Part shown: in pieces, positions 49,447 through 58,510 of the stretch
Layout: each line of letters starts with the position of its first letter
Numbering within the stretch: the stretch's first letter is position 1
Origin: Pseudomonas sp. MYb118
GTDB taxonomy: Bacteria; Pseudomonadota; Gammaproteobacteria; Pseudomonadales; Pseudomonadaceae
Assembly: GCF_040947875.1 (NCBI RefSeq)
Contig: NZ_JBFRXN010000002.1
Span: 868,001-932,000 of the forward strand
Reading direction: 5' to 3'
DNA length: 64,000 nucleotides
Translations under genes and position numbers: made by a program
The notes under the pieces: generated by a model
Databases searched by the model: none
The model's input: only the letters and a program-made list of their open reading frames with translations
Told to the model about the DNA's origin: nothing

Positions 49447-49893
49447 TCATTCAGTGACTTCAGCCTTGCGCGGACGCCCGCCCTTGCGGCCATTCGCCCT
49501 TGCCGCCTCGGCCTTGGCAGCGCTGCTTTGGCGCCCATTGCGCGAGGCGACAACCGAAGCGGCCATGTCCATCAGCGGTTTGCTCGCCGAAATCATCCCG
49601 GCAATGGACACCTGCAGGTCCTTGCGCTCATGGCACAGAGCCGTCCCGGAAAAACCCACCGTCAGGTCGGCGTAGTCCTCAACGTCGAAATCATCGAACT
49701 CGGCATAGTTGCGCACAGGCAGCAGCACGCCACTGCCGTCGATGAAACTGACCGCCAGGCATGGATCGACAAACGCCACCGAGGTGACCCGCAAACTGCT
49801 TTTCTGGCGTAGCTGGCCACGCTGTATGGCCTCGGCCAGCGAGGCCTCGGTGACAGGACGATCGACCCGCAGGCCGGCTTCAACGGTTTTCAT
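49447..49893 (-). CDS. DUF2442 domain protein
   Basis: A 148-residue protein with a DUF2442 core (RVTSVAFVDPCLAVSFIDGSGVLLPVRNYAEFDDF) in the N-terminal half. The C-terminal half is helical and basic, ending NGRQSSAAKAEAARANGRKGGRPRKAEVTE, which looks like an AT-hook-type DNA-binding tail (GRKGGRPRK). It overlaps the upstream DUF4160 gene by four bases. DUF2442 and DUF4160 proteins are often paired in genomes, and a toxin-antitoxin role has been suggested for such pairs but is unproven here. In this pair the tail may bind the dyad at 50320. Confidence 0.8.
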   Translation of the reverse strand: MKTVEAGLRVDRPVTEASLAEAIQRGQLRQKSSLRVTSVAFVDPCLAVSFIDGSGVLLPVRNYAEFDDFDVEDYADLTVGFSGTALCHERKDLQVSIAGMISASKPLMDMAASVVASRNGRQSSAAKAEAARANGRKGGRPRKAEVTE

Positions 49894-50318
49894 AGCTGGA
49901 TCTCCACCCCTTCCGAAGCGCCCAACAGCGCCAGCAGGGTCTTGTTTGTCTCGGGCTCATAAGACGCCGAATAAATCATGTGGGTGGTGCTGGCGACTCG
50001 CTTCACCACTACGACTTCGCTGGTCTGCCAGTCCCACACCTGATGATCGAGACAGACCGTTTGCAACTTTTCCCACCAGATACGCCGGGCGTGACGCAAC
50101 TGGGCGGGTTGCCCGAGCGCGTGACGCAACCCTTCCAGTACTGCCACTGGCGGCCGCTTGAACAGTGGGACCACATCCCACAGCTCGACGCTGTTGCGCC
50201 AGAAGCTGAATTTGAAGCGTGCACTCCAGGCTCCGGCATCCACATGGGCATGGGGCGGGCAGTGTTCATCACGCAACAGGATCACGACTGAAAGGCCTTT
50301 GTAGCTGAACAATTTCAT
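49890..50318 (-). CDS. DUF4160 domain protein
   Basis: A 142-residue soluble protein with the DUF4160 pattern (VVILLRDEHCPPHAHVDAGAWSARF, containing the HxxPHxH histidine cluster HCPPHAH). The C-terminal half has conserved aromatic residues (RIWWEKLQTVCLDHQVWDWQTSEVVVVKR) and seems specific to this lineage. It is the first gene of a two-gene unit with the DUF2442 gene. The start ATG lies two bases from a perfect CTAAC/GTTAG dyad that covers the Shine-Dalgarno region. Confidence 0.8.
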   Translation of the reverse strand: MKLFSYKGLSVVILLRDEHCPPHAHVDAGAWSARFKFSFWRNSVELWDVVPLFKRPPVAVLEGLRHALGQPAQLRHARRIWWEKLQTVCLDHQVWDWQTSEVVVVKRVASTTHMIYSASYEPETNKTLLALLGASEGVEIQL

Positions 50319-50319
50319 A

Positions 50320-50335
50320 CTAACCCATCCGTTAG
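50320..50335. promoter_or_regulatory. Dyad over the ribosome binding site of the DUF4160 gene
   Basis: CTAAC-CCATCC-GTTAG ends two bases before the start codon on the minus strand, so it covers the Shine-Dalgarno region (GGATGGG on that strand). It could be an operator or a translational control hairpin. Confidence 0.55.
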
Positions 50336-50533
50336 GTTATTGAGCCTCATGGCTCACCATTCCTTGAACAATCCGATAATCGGTGCAGAGCGGCATTCGA
50401 TTACCCGCCCTTCAGGCTAGCCATCGAACCGAGCATGGGTGGGCCCATTACGCGCAAAAATGGTAAGCAATCCTTTCGGTTCTTTGGTAAACACTGTCTC
50501 AACCCCTTCATTTGATCCCCGGTGTAATCAATC

Positions 50534-51445
50534 ATGCAGCGCACTTTCGACGATCTTCAGCTCGGCAGCATCGAACTGTTTTGCCTGGCGGCCGAAGCCG
50601 GCAGCTTTACTGCCGCAGCCCTTGTGGCAGGGGTCACACCGGCGGCGGTGAGTCGCTCGGTGTCGCGCATGGAGGAGCGCCTGGGCGTCAGGTTGTTCGC
50701 ACGCACCACCCGCAGCGTGAAAATGACCGACAGCGGGCGCCGCTATTACGAGGAGTGCCGTCAGGCGCTGGCGCAGCTGGTGGAAGCGCAGCGCGAAGTG
50801 ATGGGCCAGCAGCAGGAGCCCTCGGGCACCTTGCGCATCAGCATTCCAACCACCTATGCCCATCACCGGATCCTGCCGCTGCTCCCGGCCTTTCGGCAGC
50901 GGTTCCCCCAGGTCAAGGTCGAGTCGCACATCAGCAACCGCAACATCGACTTTGTCGGTGAAGGCTATGACCTGGCCATCCGCGTGCGCGCCATTCCCGA
51001 TTCAGGACTGATCGCCCGCCAGCTGGAAGATGCAGCACTGGTGATGATCGCCACGCCCGAATACCTCAAGCGTGCCGGCACCCCGCAAACGCTGGACGAT
51101 CTCAAGCAACACGAATGCATTCAGTACGAGTTGCCCAGCAGCGGCCGGCGCATTGCCTGGTTGTTCAATGACAACGGCGAACAGCGCGAGATTCTCGCCG
51201 AAGGTAACCTCAGTTGCTCGGACGATGTGCTGGGCGGCGTGACCCTGGCCAAGCACAGTGCAGGGCTGTTCCAGACCTACCGTTTTATCGTCGAAAAGGA
51301 GCTGGCGGACGGCTCGCTGGTGGAAATCCTCAAACCCTATGGCGGACGCTCGCGTCCTTTCACCCTGCTCTACCCGCAAAACCGTCATATGCCGCTGCGC
51401 CTGCGGGCGTTCATCGACTTTCTGCTGGAACAGATGCCCCGCTGA
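50534..51445 (+). CDS. LysR-type regulator
   Basis: A 303-residue LysR regulator with an N-terminal helix-turn-helix (residues 10-66: [24 protein letters not shown]...[20 protein letters not shown]) and a C-terminal co-inducer domain (about 92-300). Upstream of the aroQ gene on the same strand, it may regulate the quinate/shikimate cluster, but a TetR gene in the cluster and shared motifs (see finding) make a double control possible. Length typical. Confidence 0.88.
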   Translation: MQRTFDDLQLGSIELFCLAAEAGSFTAAALVAGVTPAAVSRSVSRMEERLGVRLFARTTRSVKMTDSGRRYYEECRQALAQLVEAQREVMGQQQEPSGTLRISIPTTYAHHRILPLLPAFRQRFPQVKVESHISNRNIDFVGEGYDLAIRVRAIPDSGLIARQLEDAALVMIATPEYLKRAGTPQTLDDLKQHECIQYELPSSGRRIAWLFNDNGEQREILAEGNLSCSDDVLGGVTLAKHSAGLFQTYRFIVEKELADGSLVEILKPYGGRSRPFTLLYPQNRHMPLRLRAFIDFLLEQMPR

Positions 51446-51486
51446 AACCGTCCGATCACCGCACACAACCGCCCGAGACGGCCGTC

Positions 51487-51498
51487 GGTCAATTGACC
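51487..51498. promoter_or_regulatory. Palindrome GGTCAATTGACC upstream of aroQ
   Basis: A perfect 12-base dyad, 79 bases upstream of aroQ, just before the TAACC-N5-GTACA motif. It may be a second operator, for example for the LysR protein, but has no LysR T-N11-A core. Confidence 0.4.
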
Positions 51499-51521
51499 AA
51501 ATTAACCATTCGGTACATTTT
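51499..51521 (+). promoter_or_regulatory. Shared motif of the quinate cluster, aroQ side
   Basis: Contains TAACC-ATTCG-GTACA flanked by AAAT and TTTT. A closely matching motif is upstream of quiC (55698-55720, minus strand). Candidate operator for the cluster's TetR regulator. Confidence 0.5.
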
Positions 51522-51576
51522 ATCTCCACAGGCTGGTTCACCGGCCCATTCCAACAATAAAAAGTGGAGAGATGCG

Positions 51577-52017
51577 ATGTCCCCTATCGTTCTGGTGCTC
51601 AACGGCCCGAACCTGAACCTGCTGGGCACCCGTGAGCCAGACACCTACGGCCACGAAACCCTGGCAGACATCTCGGCACTGTGCGGACGCGCCGCCGAGG
51701 AATTCGGTCTGACGGTGGAGTTTCGCCAGACCAACCACGAAGGCGAACTGCTCGACTGGATTCATGGCGCACGCGGGCGTTGCGCCGGGATCGTCATCAA
51801 TCCCGCCGCCTGGACCCACACCTCGGTCGCCATTCGTGACGCTCTGGTGGCCAGCGAACTGCCCGTGATCGAAGTGCACCTGTCGAACGTGCATGCCCGC
51901 GAACCTTTCCGCCATCACTCCTTCGTTTCCGCGATTGCCACCGCGGTGATGGCCGGGTTCGGCAGCCACGGCTATCGCCTGGCGCTGGAGCATTTCAGCC
52001 TGCGCTTGAAGGGGTAA
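51577..52017 (+). CDS. aroQ: Type II 3-dehydroquinate dehydratase
   Basis: Converts 3-dehydroquinate to 3-dehydroshikimate, in the biosynthetic direction or, as here, in quinate catabolism. The 146-residue protein has the family's [17 protein letters not shown] with the catalytic tyrosine, [27 protein letters not shown] and [17 protein letters not shown]. Typical length for the type II dodecameric enzyme. Lies upstream of the shikimate dehydrogenase gene, five bases apart; being in the catabolic cluster it is probably a second copy specialised for catabolism (like PA0245, aroQ2). Confidence 0.95.
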   Translation: MSPIVLVLNGPNLNLLGTREPDTYGHETLADISALCGRAAEEFGLTVEFRQTNHEGELLDWIHGARGRCAGIVINPAAWTHTSVAIRDALVASELPVIEVHLSNVHAREPFRHHSFVSAIATAVMAGFGSHGYRLALEHFSLRLKG

Positions 52018-52022
52018 CCATT

Positions 52023-52877
52023 GTGACTCAGCACAGCACTGTACTGGCCGGGCTGATCGGCGCCGGCATCCAGGCCTCGCGCACGCCCGCCCTGCACGAA
52101 CACGAGGGTGACGCCCAGGGTTTGCGCTACCTCTATCGCCTGATCGACCTCGATCAGTTGCAACTCGACAGCCAGGCCCTGCCCGACCTGTTGAAGTCAG
52201 CCGAGCAGATGGGCTTCACCGGGTTGAACATCACCTTCCCGTGCAAGCAGGCGATCATCCCCCTGCTCGACGAACTGTCCGCCGAAGCCCAAGGCATCGG
52301 CGCCGTGAACACCGTGGTGCTCAAGGACGGCAAACGTATCGGCCACAACACCGATTGCCTGGGTTTCGCCGAAGGATTCAGACGGGGCTTGCCGGACGTG
52401 GCGCGCGAACGTGTCGTCCAGATGGGCGCCGGCGGCGCAGGTGCGGCGGTGGCCCACGCGTTGCTGAGCGAAGGCGTACAACAACTGAGCATTTTCGACG
52501 TGGAGATCCGCCGCGCACAAAGCCTGGCGGACAACCTCAATCAGCATTTTGGCGCCGGGCGCGCCGTGGCCGGGCATGATTTGCCGACGACCCTGGAACA
52601 GGCCGACGGCCTGGTCAACACCACCCCCATGGGCATGCAGAAACTGCCAGGCATGCCGGTGCCCGCCGAATGGCTCAGGGCGCAATTATGGGTGGCCGAG
52701 ATCGTTTACTTCCCACTGGAAACCGAGCTGCTGCGCCACGCCCGCGCCCTGGGTTGCCGGACGCTCGACGGCGGCAACATGGCGGTGTTCCAGGCGGTGA
52801 AGGCGTTTGAACTGTTCAGCGATGTGGTGCCAGACGCACAACGCATGCTCGCGCATTTTCAGCGCATGAATGGCTGA
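52023..52877 (+). CDS. Shikimate/quinate dehydrogenase, catabolic AroE-like
   Basis: A 284-residue dehydrogenase of the AroE family. It has the substrate motif SRTPALHEHEG, the catalytic lysine in NITFPCKQ, the NTDCLGFAEGF segment and a Rossmann loop GAGGAGAAVAH. The residue after the loop (FDVEIRRAQ) with D suggests preference for NAD over NADP, as in catabolic relatives. Starts with GTG at 52023, since the aroQ stop is five bases upstream and GGGG precedes it. Ends before the TetR gene, convergent. Confidence 0.88.
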   Translation: MTQHSTVLAGLIGAGIQASRTPALHEHEGDAQGLRYLYRLIDLDQLQLDSQALPDLLKSAEQMGFTGLNITFPCKQAIIPLLDELSAEAQGIGAVNTVVLKDGKRIGHNTDCLGFAEGFRRGLPDVARERVVQMGAGGAGAAVAHALLSEGVQQLSIFDVEIRRAQSLADNLNQHFGAGRAVAGHDLPTTLEQADGLVNTTPMGMQKLPGMPVPAEWLRAQLWVAEIVYFPLETELLRHARALGCRTLDGGNMAVFQAVKAFELFSDVVPDAQRMLAHFQRMNG

Positions 52878-52919
52878 CAGGCGTTCCGGAGCCGGTTGAC
52901 CGGCTCCGGGAAAATGCGA

Positions 52920-53597
52920 TCAGGCTTGCAGATAGCGCAGCACCGATTCGCAGATCATCTCCCGATGGCGTTGCTTGACGCCCTCTTCCGGCAACTCGAT
53001 CTGAAAAATCTCACCGACCGTGTGCCGGTTCGACACGCGATAGAAGCAGAACGAGCTGATCAGCAGGTGCACGTCCAGCGGCACCAGCCCCGGACGGAAC
53101 ACGCCTTCCTGGACACCGCGTTGCAGGATCTCGCCGAGCGAATCGAGGATGGTGTTGTTCATCGCCTTGATCGCATCGGAGCGCTTCACATACTCGGCGT
53201 TGTGAATGTTCTCGATGCTGACGATGCGCACGAAATCGACGTTGCGATCATGGTGATCGAAGGTGAACTCGACCAGGCGCCGAATCGCATCCTGCGGCGC
53301 CAGCTCGGCCAGGTGGAGGCGGCTCTCGGTGTTGCGAATGTCGCCGTAGAGCTTCTCCAGCACCTCGAGATACAACTGCTCCTTGCTGCCGAAATAGTAA
53401 TAAATCATGCGCTTGGAGGTGTGGATACGCTCGGCGATCGCGTCGACGCGAGCACCGGAAAGGCCCTGCTGGACGAACTCGACAATGGCTTCTTGAAGAA
53501 TGTTCTCGCGGGTCTTTTCCGGGTTGTTCTTGCGACTCTTGCGCGGCTCGGCCAAGGGTTCGTCGGGCGCTGCGGAAAGTTCTGAAATAAAGGTCAT
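52920..53597 (-). CDS. TetR-type regulator of the quinate cluster
   Basis: A 225-residue TetR protein with an N-terminal helix-turn-helix (about 28-75: NPEKTRENILQEAIVEFVQQGLSGARVDAIAERIHTSKRMIYYYF) and a ligand-binding C-terminal domain. The start is the ATG at 53597 (MTFISELSAAP); the ORF extends to 53672 without conservation. It lies between the aroE-like gene and quiC, in line with quiC. Its own upstream region carries a third, weaker CC-N5-GTACA (53618-53629), consistent with autoregulation. Similar proteins sit at PA0243 of P. aeruginosa. Confidence 0.85.
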   Translation of the reverse strand: MTFISELSAAPDEPLAEPRKSRKNNPEKTRENILQEAIVEFVQQGLSGARVDAIAERIHTSKRMIYYYFGSKEQLYLEVLEKLYGDIRNTESRLHLAELAPQDAIRRLVEFTFDHHDRNVDFVRIVSIENIHNAEYVKRSDAIKAMNNTILDSLGEILQRGVQEGVFRPGLVPLDVHLLISSFCFYRVSNRHTVGEIFQIELPEEGVKQRHREMICESVLRYLQA

Positions 53598-53617
53598 CGT
53601 GGGCTCACGGCCATCAC

Positions 53618-53629
53618 TGTACAAGCTGG
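53618..53629 (-). promoter_or_regulatory. Weaker copy of the shared quinate-cluster motif before the TetR gene
   Basis: On the minus strand this reads CC-AGCTT-GTACA, sharing only the CC and GTACA parts with the other two copies. It lies 21 bases before the TetR start at 53597. Confidence 0.3.
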
Positions 53630-53699
53630 CGATTATGAGCCGCACCGCACAGCGAAGGAAGCCGCGCGGCACGGGTTTACTCTCGTGCTTACCAATTTC

Positions 53700-55601
53700 C
53701 TACAACTTTGCCTGACGAATCGCTCCGCTGCGGGACTTGGCCATGGCCGCCAGGCGCACCGCGACGTTGGCCGCTCCGTACCCGGCATAGCCATTCTTGC
53801 GCTGGATGATTTCGAAGAAGAACCGGCCTTCGAAGGGTTCGGTGTACACGTGGAACAGCTCGCCACCCTGGGTATCGCGGTCGTACAGCACGTTGTAGTA
53901 AGCCAGTTCGCTGAGGAACTCATCGTCGAAATCGAACCGTGCCGCCAGGTCATCGTAGTAATTGAGCGGGATGTCCAGCAGCGGCACACCGGCGGCCTTG
54001 GCGCGGCTGACCTGGGCGAAGATGTCGTCGCAGTCGAACGCGATGTGATGCACGCCGGAGCCGCGATAACTCGACAGCGCGTGTGAGATGGCGGTGTTGC
54101 GGTTCTCGGAAATGTTCAGCGGCAAGCGAATCGAACTGTCGCGGCTACGCAAGGCCCGGCTCTTCACCAGCCCGTAAGGGTCTGGCAGCACCACTTCATC
54201 GTCGGCCTCGAAATCCAGCAGGCTCTTGTAGAACAGCACCCAACTGTCGAGGCTGTCCGCCGGCAAGGCCATCGCCATGTGGTCGATGCGCTTGAGACCG
54301 CCACCAGCCACCGCGTTCGCTTGCAGATGGAAATCGGTGCCATAGACGTCGGCCTGCTGGTCCACCAGGTAAATCAGACTGCCATCGGGGGCTCGTACGC
54401 TGGCCAGTTCCAGTTCGTTGGGGCCGACCAGCCCGCGATAAGGCTGGCCCTTGTAGGCCACCGCCCGCGCCAGTGCGCTGGCGCTGTCCTTGACCCGCAC
54501 AGCCGTGGCACACAGTGACGGACCGTGCGCCTCGAAAAAGCTGTGGGCAAACGAATAGGGCTCGGAGTTGAGAATCAGGTTGATGTCGCCCTGACGCATC
54601 AGGCTCACGTTTTTCGAGCGGTGCAGTCCGGCCTTGACGAAGCCCAGCCGCTCCAGCCAATGGGCCAGCTTGGCGCCCAGGGCGTCGTCCACGGCAAACT
54701 CGAGGAACTCGACGCCGTTGTATTCGCAGGCGGCCGGGGTCTCGAAGAGGATGTCGGTGTTCACCGCAGGTGGCGTGGTTTGCGCCAGGCGCTCGCGGGT
54801 TTTCTCTTCCAGGTACAGCAACGAACGCAGGCCGTCGGCGGCGTTGGCCCGTGGCGGCGCAGCGCGGAAACCGTCGTTGAAAATTTCCAGGGACAACGGC
54901 CCGGTGTAGCCGCTCTGGATGATCGGCGCGAGAAACCCCGGCAAATCGAATTCGCCCTGGCCCGGGAAGCAGCGGAAATGCCGGCTCCACTCCAGCACGT
55001 CCATGGCCAGGATCGGCGCGTCGGCCATTTGCACGAAGAAGATCTTGTCGCCGGGAATGTCGGCGATGGCACGCGGATCGCCCTTGAGCGAGAGGGTGTG
55101 GAAGCTGTCGAGCAATACGCCCAGGCTCGGGTGATCGGCCTGACGCACGATGTTCCACACCTGTTGATAGGTGTTCACATGCCGGCCCCAGGCCAACGCC
55201 TCGTAACCAATGCGCAGGCCCCGCGCCCCGGCGCGTTCGGCCAGCAGGCGCAAGTCATCGACTAAAATCTGCTCATCGCCCACTGAATCCGCCGAAGCGT
55301 TGCTGCACACCAGCACCAGGTCCGTGCCCAGCTCCTGCATCAGGTCGAACTTGCGCTCGGCCCGTTCCAGGTTGCGCGACAGGCGATCACGGCGGCAGCC
55401 TTCGAAATCGCGGAACGGCTGGAACAGGGTGATGGCGATCCCGAGATCGGCGCACATCTGTTTAATTTCCCGCGGGCTGCCGTCGTAGTAGAGAAGGTCG
55501 TTTTCGAAAATCTCCACCCCGTCGAATCCGGCGGCGGCAATGGCTTCGAGTTTTTCCGGCAGGGTGCCGCTCAAGGACACGGTGGCAATGGAACGTTGCA
55601 T
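53700..55601 (-). CDS. quiC: 3-Dehydroshikimate dehydratase fused to an HPPD-like domain
   Basis: Turns 3-dehydroshikimate into protocatechuate. The 633-residue protein has an N-terminal TIM-barrel domain (residues 1-290: AAAGFDGVEIFENDLLYY, RIGYEALAWGRHVN, LLDSFHTLSL, LSLEIFNDGFR), which holds the dehydratase metal site, and a C-terminal domain related to 4-hydroxyphenylpyruvate dioxygenase (about 300-620) with HMAMALP, VHHIAFDCDD and FFFEIIQR carrying H, H and E as in the iron-binding triad. It is the QuiC1 architecture of Pseudomonas (PA0242). The start is the ATG at 55601 (MQRSIATVSL); the ORF runs further upstream but not conserved. Confidence 0.92.
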   Translation of the reverse strand: MQRSIATVSLSGTLPEKLEAIAAAGFDGVEIFENDLLYYDGSPREIKQMCADLGIAITLFQPFRDFEGCRRDRLSRNLERAERKFDLMQELGTDLVLVCSNASADSVGDEQILVDDLRLLAERAGARGLRIGYEALAWGRHVNTYQQVWNIVRQADHPSLGVLLDSFHTLSLKGDPRAIADIPGDKIFFVQMADAPILAMDVLEWSRHFRCFPGQGEFDLPGFLAPIIQSGYTGPLSLEIFNDGFRAAPPRANAADGLRSLLYLEEKTRERLAQTTPPAVNTDILFETPAACEYNGVEFLEFAVDDALGAKLAHWLERLGFVKAGLHRSKNVSLMRQGDINLILNSEPYSFAHSFFEAHGPSLCATAVRVKDSASALARAVAYKGQPYRGLVGPNELELASVRAPDGSLIYLVDQQADVYGTDFHLQANAVAGGGLKRIDHMAMALPADSLDSWVLFYKSLLDFEADDEVVLPDPYGLVKSRALRSRDSSIRLPLNISENRNTAISHALSSYRGSGVHHIAFDCDDIFAQVSRAKAAGVPLLDIPLNYYDDLAARFDFDDEFLSELAYYNVLYDRDTQGGELFHVYTEPFEGRFFFEIIQRKNGYAGYGAANVAVRLAAMAKSRSGAIRQAKL

Positions 55602-55697
55602 GGTTCGACTCCCGGGGGAAGCTGCGGCTACTGGGAATTCGCGCCGCTTTTGAAAGAATGAGTCGATTATTGAGCTGCGTTTTTCTTTGGGCAATTC

Positions 55698-55720
55698 AAA
55701 GTGTACTATCCGGTTAGTTT
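55698..55720 (-). promoter_or_regulatory. Shared motif of the quinate cluster, quiC and MFS side
   Basis: Read on the minus strand it is AAAC-TAACC-GGATA-GTACA-CTTT, matching the aroQ-side motif outside the five-base centre. It lies 97 bases upstream of quiC and 151 upstream of the MFS start, so it could serve both. Confidence 0.5.
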
Positions 55721-55870
55721 TGCGTGCGATTATCGAACACAATGCCCGTTGGCGAATTGACGATTTTTTGTCCACTGCGCAACATCAATCCCACATTGAG
55801 CCCTTCGTGAATCGCCGGGTTCGGTTACCAACGAAGTACCACACCTCATAAAAATAATCGGGTGGCCTAC

Positions 55871-57211
55871 ATGACTCCTTCTCAAAGCTCTCCCATGGAG
55901 CGTCCCTCCATGTCCTCTGCCCACAGCGGCATCGGCGACAAGATCCGCGGTGCCATGGCGGTCGGCAAGACCCGCTGGGGCATGCTGGCGCTGGTGTTTT
56001 TCGCCACCACCTTGAACTACATCGACCGCGCCGCACTGGGCGTGATGCAGCCGATCCTGGCCAAGGAAATGAGCTGGACGGCGATGGACTACGCCAACAT
56101 CAACTTCTGGTTCCAGGTCGGTTATGCCATCGGTTTCGTCCTGCAAGGCCGCCTGATCGACCGGGTCGGCGTGAAGCGCGTGTTCTTCTGCGCCGTGCTG
56201 CTCTGGAGCCTGGCGACCGGCGCCCACGGCCTGGCCACTTCGGCGGCCGGCTTCATGGTCTGCCGCTTCATCCTCGGGCTGACCGAGGCCGCCAACTACC
56301 CGGCCTGCGTGAAAACCACGCGGCTGTGGTTCCCGGCCGGCGAACGCGCCGTGGCCACCGGCATCTTCAATGCCGGCACCAACGTCGGTGCGATGTTCAC
56401 GCCGATGCTGTTGCCGCTGATCCTGCACGCCTGGGGCTGGCAGGCCGCGTTCCTGTGCATGGCGGCACTGGGCGGTATCTGGTTGCTGTGCTGGGGCCTG
56501 AAGTATTTCAACCCGGAAGATCACCCGAGCGTGAATGCCGCTGAACTGGCTTACATCCAGAAGGAAGTGGAACCGGAGCAGACCCGCGTACCCTTCTCGC
56601 GAATCCTGCGCATGCGTGGCACCTGGGCCTTCGCCCTCGCCTACTCGATGACCGCGCCGGTGTTCTGGTTCTACCTGTATTGGCTGCCGCCGTTCCTCAA
56701 TCAGCAATACAACCTGGGGATCAACGTGACCCAGATGGGTATCCCGCTGATCATCATCTACCTGACGGCAGACTTCGGCAGCGTCGGCGGCGGCATCCTG
56801 TCTTCGTTCCTGATCGGTCGCGGCGTCAACCCGATCAAGGCGCGGTTGCTGTCCATGTTCCTGTTCGCCTGCTGCATCATCGGCGTGGTCATGGCCGCCG
56901 GCTCCAGCAGCCTGTGGGTCGCGGTGTTCGCCATCTCCCTGGCGATCGGTGCGCACCAGGCCTGGACGGCGAACATCTGGAGCCTGGTGATGGACTACAC
57001 GCCCAAACACATGATGAGCACCGTGTTCGGCTTTGGCGGCATGTGCGCGGCCATCGGCGGGATGTTCATGACCCAACTGGTCGGCCACATCCTGACGGTC
57101 ACCAACAACAACTACACGGTGCTGTTCACCCTGATTCCGGCGATGTACTTCATTGCGCTGACCTGGATGTACTTCATGGCACCGCGCAAGATTCCGACCG
57201 TTAGCGAATAA
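55871..57211 (+). CDS. MFS transporter, anion:cation symporter type, for quinate/shikimate
   Basis: A 446-residue transporter with 12 predicted helices. It resembles the ACS family (ExuT and related organic anion porters): ATTLNYIDRAALGVMQPILAKEM with the D/R pair in the first helix, the loop motif GRLIDRVGVKR and FILGLTEAANYPACVKTTRLWFP. It is divergent from quiC and 3' of the shared motif, so a role in quinate, shikimate or related acid uptake is likely, but the substrate is inferred. Start ATG at 55871; ATG at 55895 or 55910 is also possible, since the ribosome binding site is weak. Confidence 0.82.
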   Translation: MTPSQSSPMERPSMSSAHSGIGDKIRGAMAVGKTRWGMLALVFFATTLNYIDRAALGVMQPILAKEMSWTAMDYANINFWFQVGYAIGFVLQGRLIDRVGVKRVFFCAVLLWSLATGAHGLATSAAGFMVCRFILGLTEAANYPACVKTTRLWFPAGERAVATGIFNAGTNVGAMFTPMLLPLILHAWGWQAAFLCMAALGGIWLLCWGLKYFNPEDHPSVNAAELAYIQKEVEPEQTRVPFSRILRMRGTWAFALAYSMTAPVFWFYLYWLPPFLNQQYNLGINVTQMGIPLIIIYLTADFGSVGGGILSSFLIGRGVNPIKARLLSMFLFACCIIGVVMAAGSSSLWVAVFAISLAIGAHQAWTANIWSLVMDYTPKHMMSTVFGFGGMCAAIGGMFMTQLVGHILTVTNNNYTVLFTLIPAMYFIALTWMYFMAPRKIPTVSE

Positions 57212-57224
57212 CCGGATTTACCCC

Positions 57225-57329
57225 CTGTAGGAGCGAGCTTGCTCGCGATGGCGATACATCAGTCGAAATCAATGTTGACTGACACTCCGCCATCGCGAGC
57301 AATCGAGCGTCGACCGGCTGCTCCTACAG
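57225..57329. repeat. REPIN with interrupted right arm
   Basis: The left arm is CTGTAGGAGCGAGCTTGCTCGCG. The right arm is interrupted after CCATCGCGAGCA by ATCGAGCGTCGACCG, then resumes GCTGCTCCTACAG. Confidence 0.8.
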
Positions 57330-57359
57330 TGTTTTTGAGTCAGGCAAAGAGTTTCGCGG

Positions 57360-58238
57360 CTACCGCCGACTCTGCTGCCAAGCCGCCGCCAACCCACTGC
57401 AACAGATCACCGCAATCCCGATCACCGTGGTCAGCGTCGGCGTGTGGGAGAACAGCAACCAGCCCAGCAAACCAGCGAAGATGATCTGGCAGTAACCGAA
57501 CGGCGCCAGCAGCGCCGGGGCGGCGAAGCGGAAAGCCTGGGTGAGGAACAGGTGGGCGGTCATGCCGCACGCACCCAGCGCCACCATCATCAGGGCGTGC
57601 ACCGGGCTGGGTACCTGCCAGAAGAACGGGACCAACGCGCTCATCACCAGGGTATTGCACAGCCCGGCAAAGAAGTTGCTGGTGGTCGGACTGTCGACAC
57701 TGGCGAGCTTGCGGGTGAGCAATTGGTAGAAGCAGAAAAACATCGCCGAGCAGAACGGCAGCAACACCGCTGGCGTGAACAGCTCTCCGCCGGGGTGAAC
57801 GATGATCAGCACGCCGATGAATCCACAGATCACCGCGATCCATTGGCCACGGGTCACCCGCTCACCCAGCAGCGGCACTGACAGCGCGGTCACCAGCACC
57901 GGGGCGAGGAAGTTCACCGCGGTGGCTTCGGCCAGCGGGATGTACAACAAGCCGGTGGTGAAAAACAGGCTGGTGCCCAGCAGGCACAGCGCGCGGACCA
58001 CCTGCAGGATCGGCCTTTTGGTGCGCAACACGCGCAGCCCTGATTGCGGCAAAAAAATCCCGGCCATCAACAGGGTGTGAACCACATAACGCGCCCAGAC
58101 CACCATGACGATCGGGTAGAACCCCGAGAGGTACTTGGAAAAAGCGTCGTGGCTGGAAAAGAGAAAGGTGGCGAGGACGATCAGCAAAATCCCTTTGAAG
58201 GGCTGGTTTACACCGGAAAGCGGGGTGCTGACGGTCAT
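57360..58238 (-). CDS. DMT (EamA) family transporter
   Basis: A 292-residue inner membrane protein with ten predicted helices in two EamA repeats, the RhaT/EamA drug/metabolite transporter fold. The N-terminal repeat starts GILLIVLATFLFSSHDAFSKYL, the second near LPFCSAMFFCFYQLLTRKLAS. Substrate unknown. The start is the ATG at 58238, with AAGGAAT nine bases upstream; the extension to 58286 is not conserved. Position after the quinate MFS gene is probably unrelated in function, with a REPIN between. Confidence 0.85.
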   Translation of the reverse strand: MTVSTPLSGVNQPFKGILLIVLATFLFSSHDAFSKYLSGFYPIVMVVWARYVVHTLLMAGIFLPQSGLRVLRTKRPILQVVRALCLLGTSLFFTTGLLYIPLAEATAVNFLAPVLVTALSVPLLGERVTRGQWIAVICGFIGVLIIVHPGGELFTPAVLLPFCSAMFFCFYQLLTRKLASVDSPTTSNFFAGLCNTLVMSALVPFFWQVPSPVHALMMVALGACGMTAHLFLTQAFRFAAPALLAPFGYCQIIFAGLLGWLLFSHTPTLTTVIGIAVICCSGLAAAWQQSRR

Positions 58239-58510
58239 CAGGTATTCCTTGTGGCCCACATCAGGATCAGTAGCGTTGCGCAACATCCTGCAACTGCGCC
58301 TACCGTAACCGTGACGGGGCCGCTTTGACCAGATGTTCCAGCCGTTTATCGAACGATTATAAAAAACCGGCCCCAGACGGAATTCGCCGGGTTATCCACG
58401 TTCAATACCACTCGGCAACGCACTCGAGGTCGGAAAAGCCGGACGACCGGACTGGCGCGGCTCCCACTCACCAGCAACACTCATCCCACGGATACTCAGA
58501 GGATTCCCAC

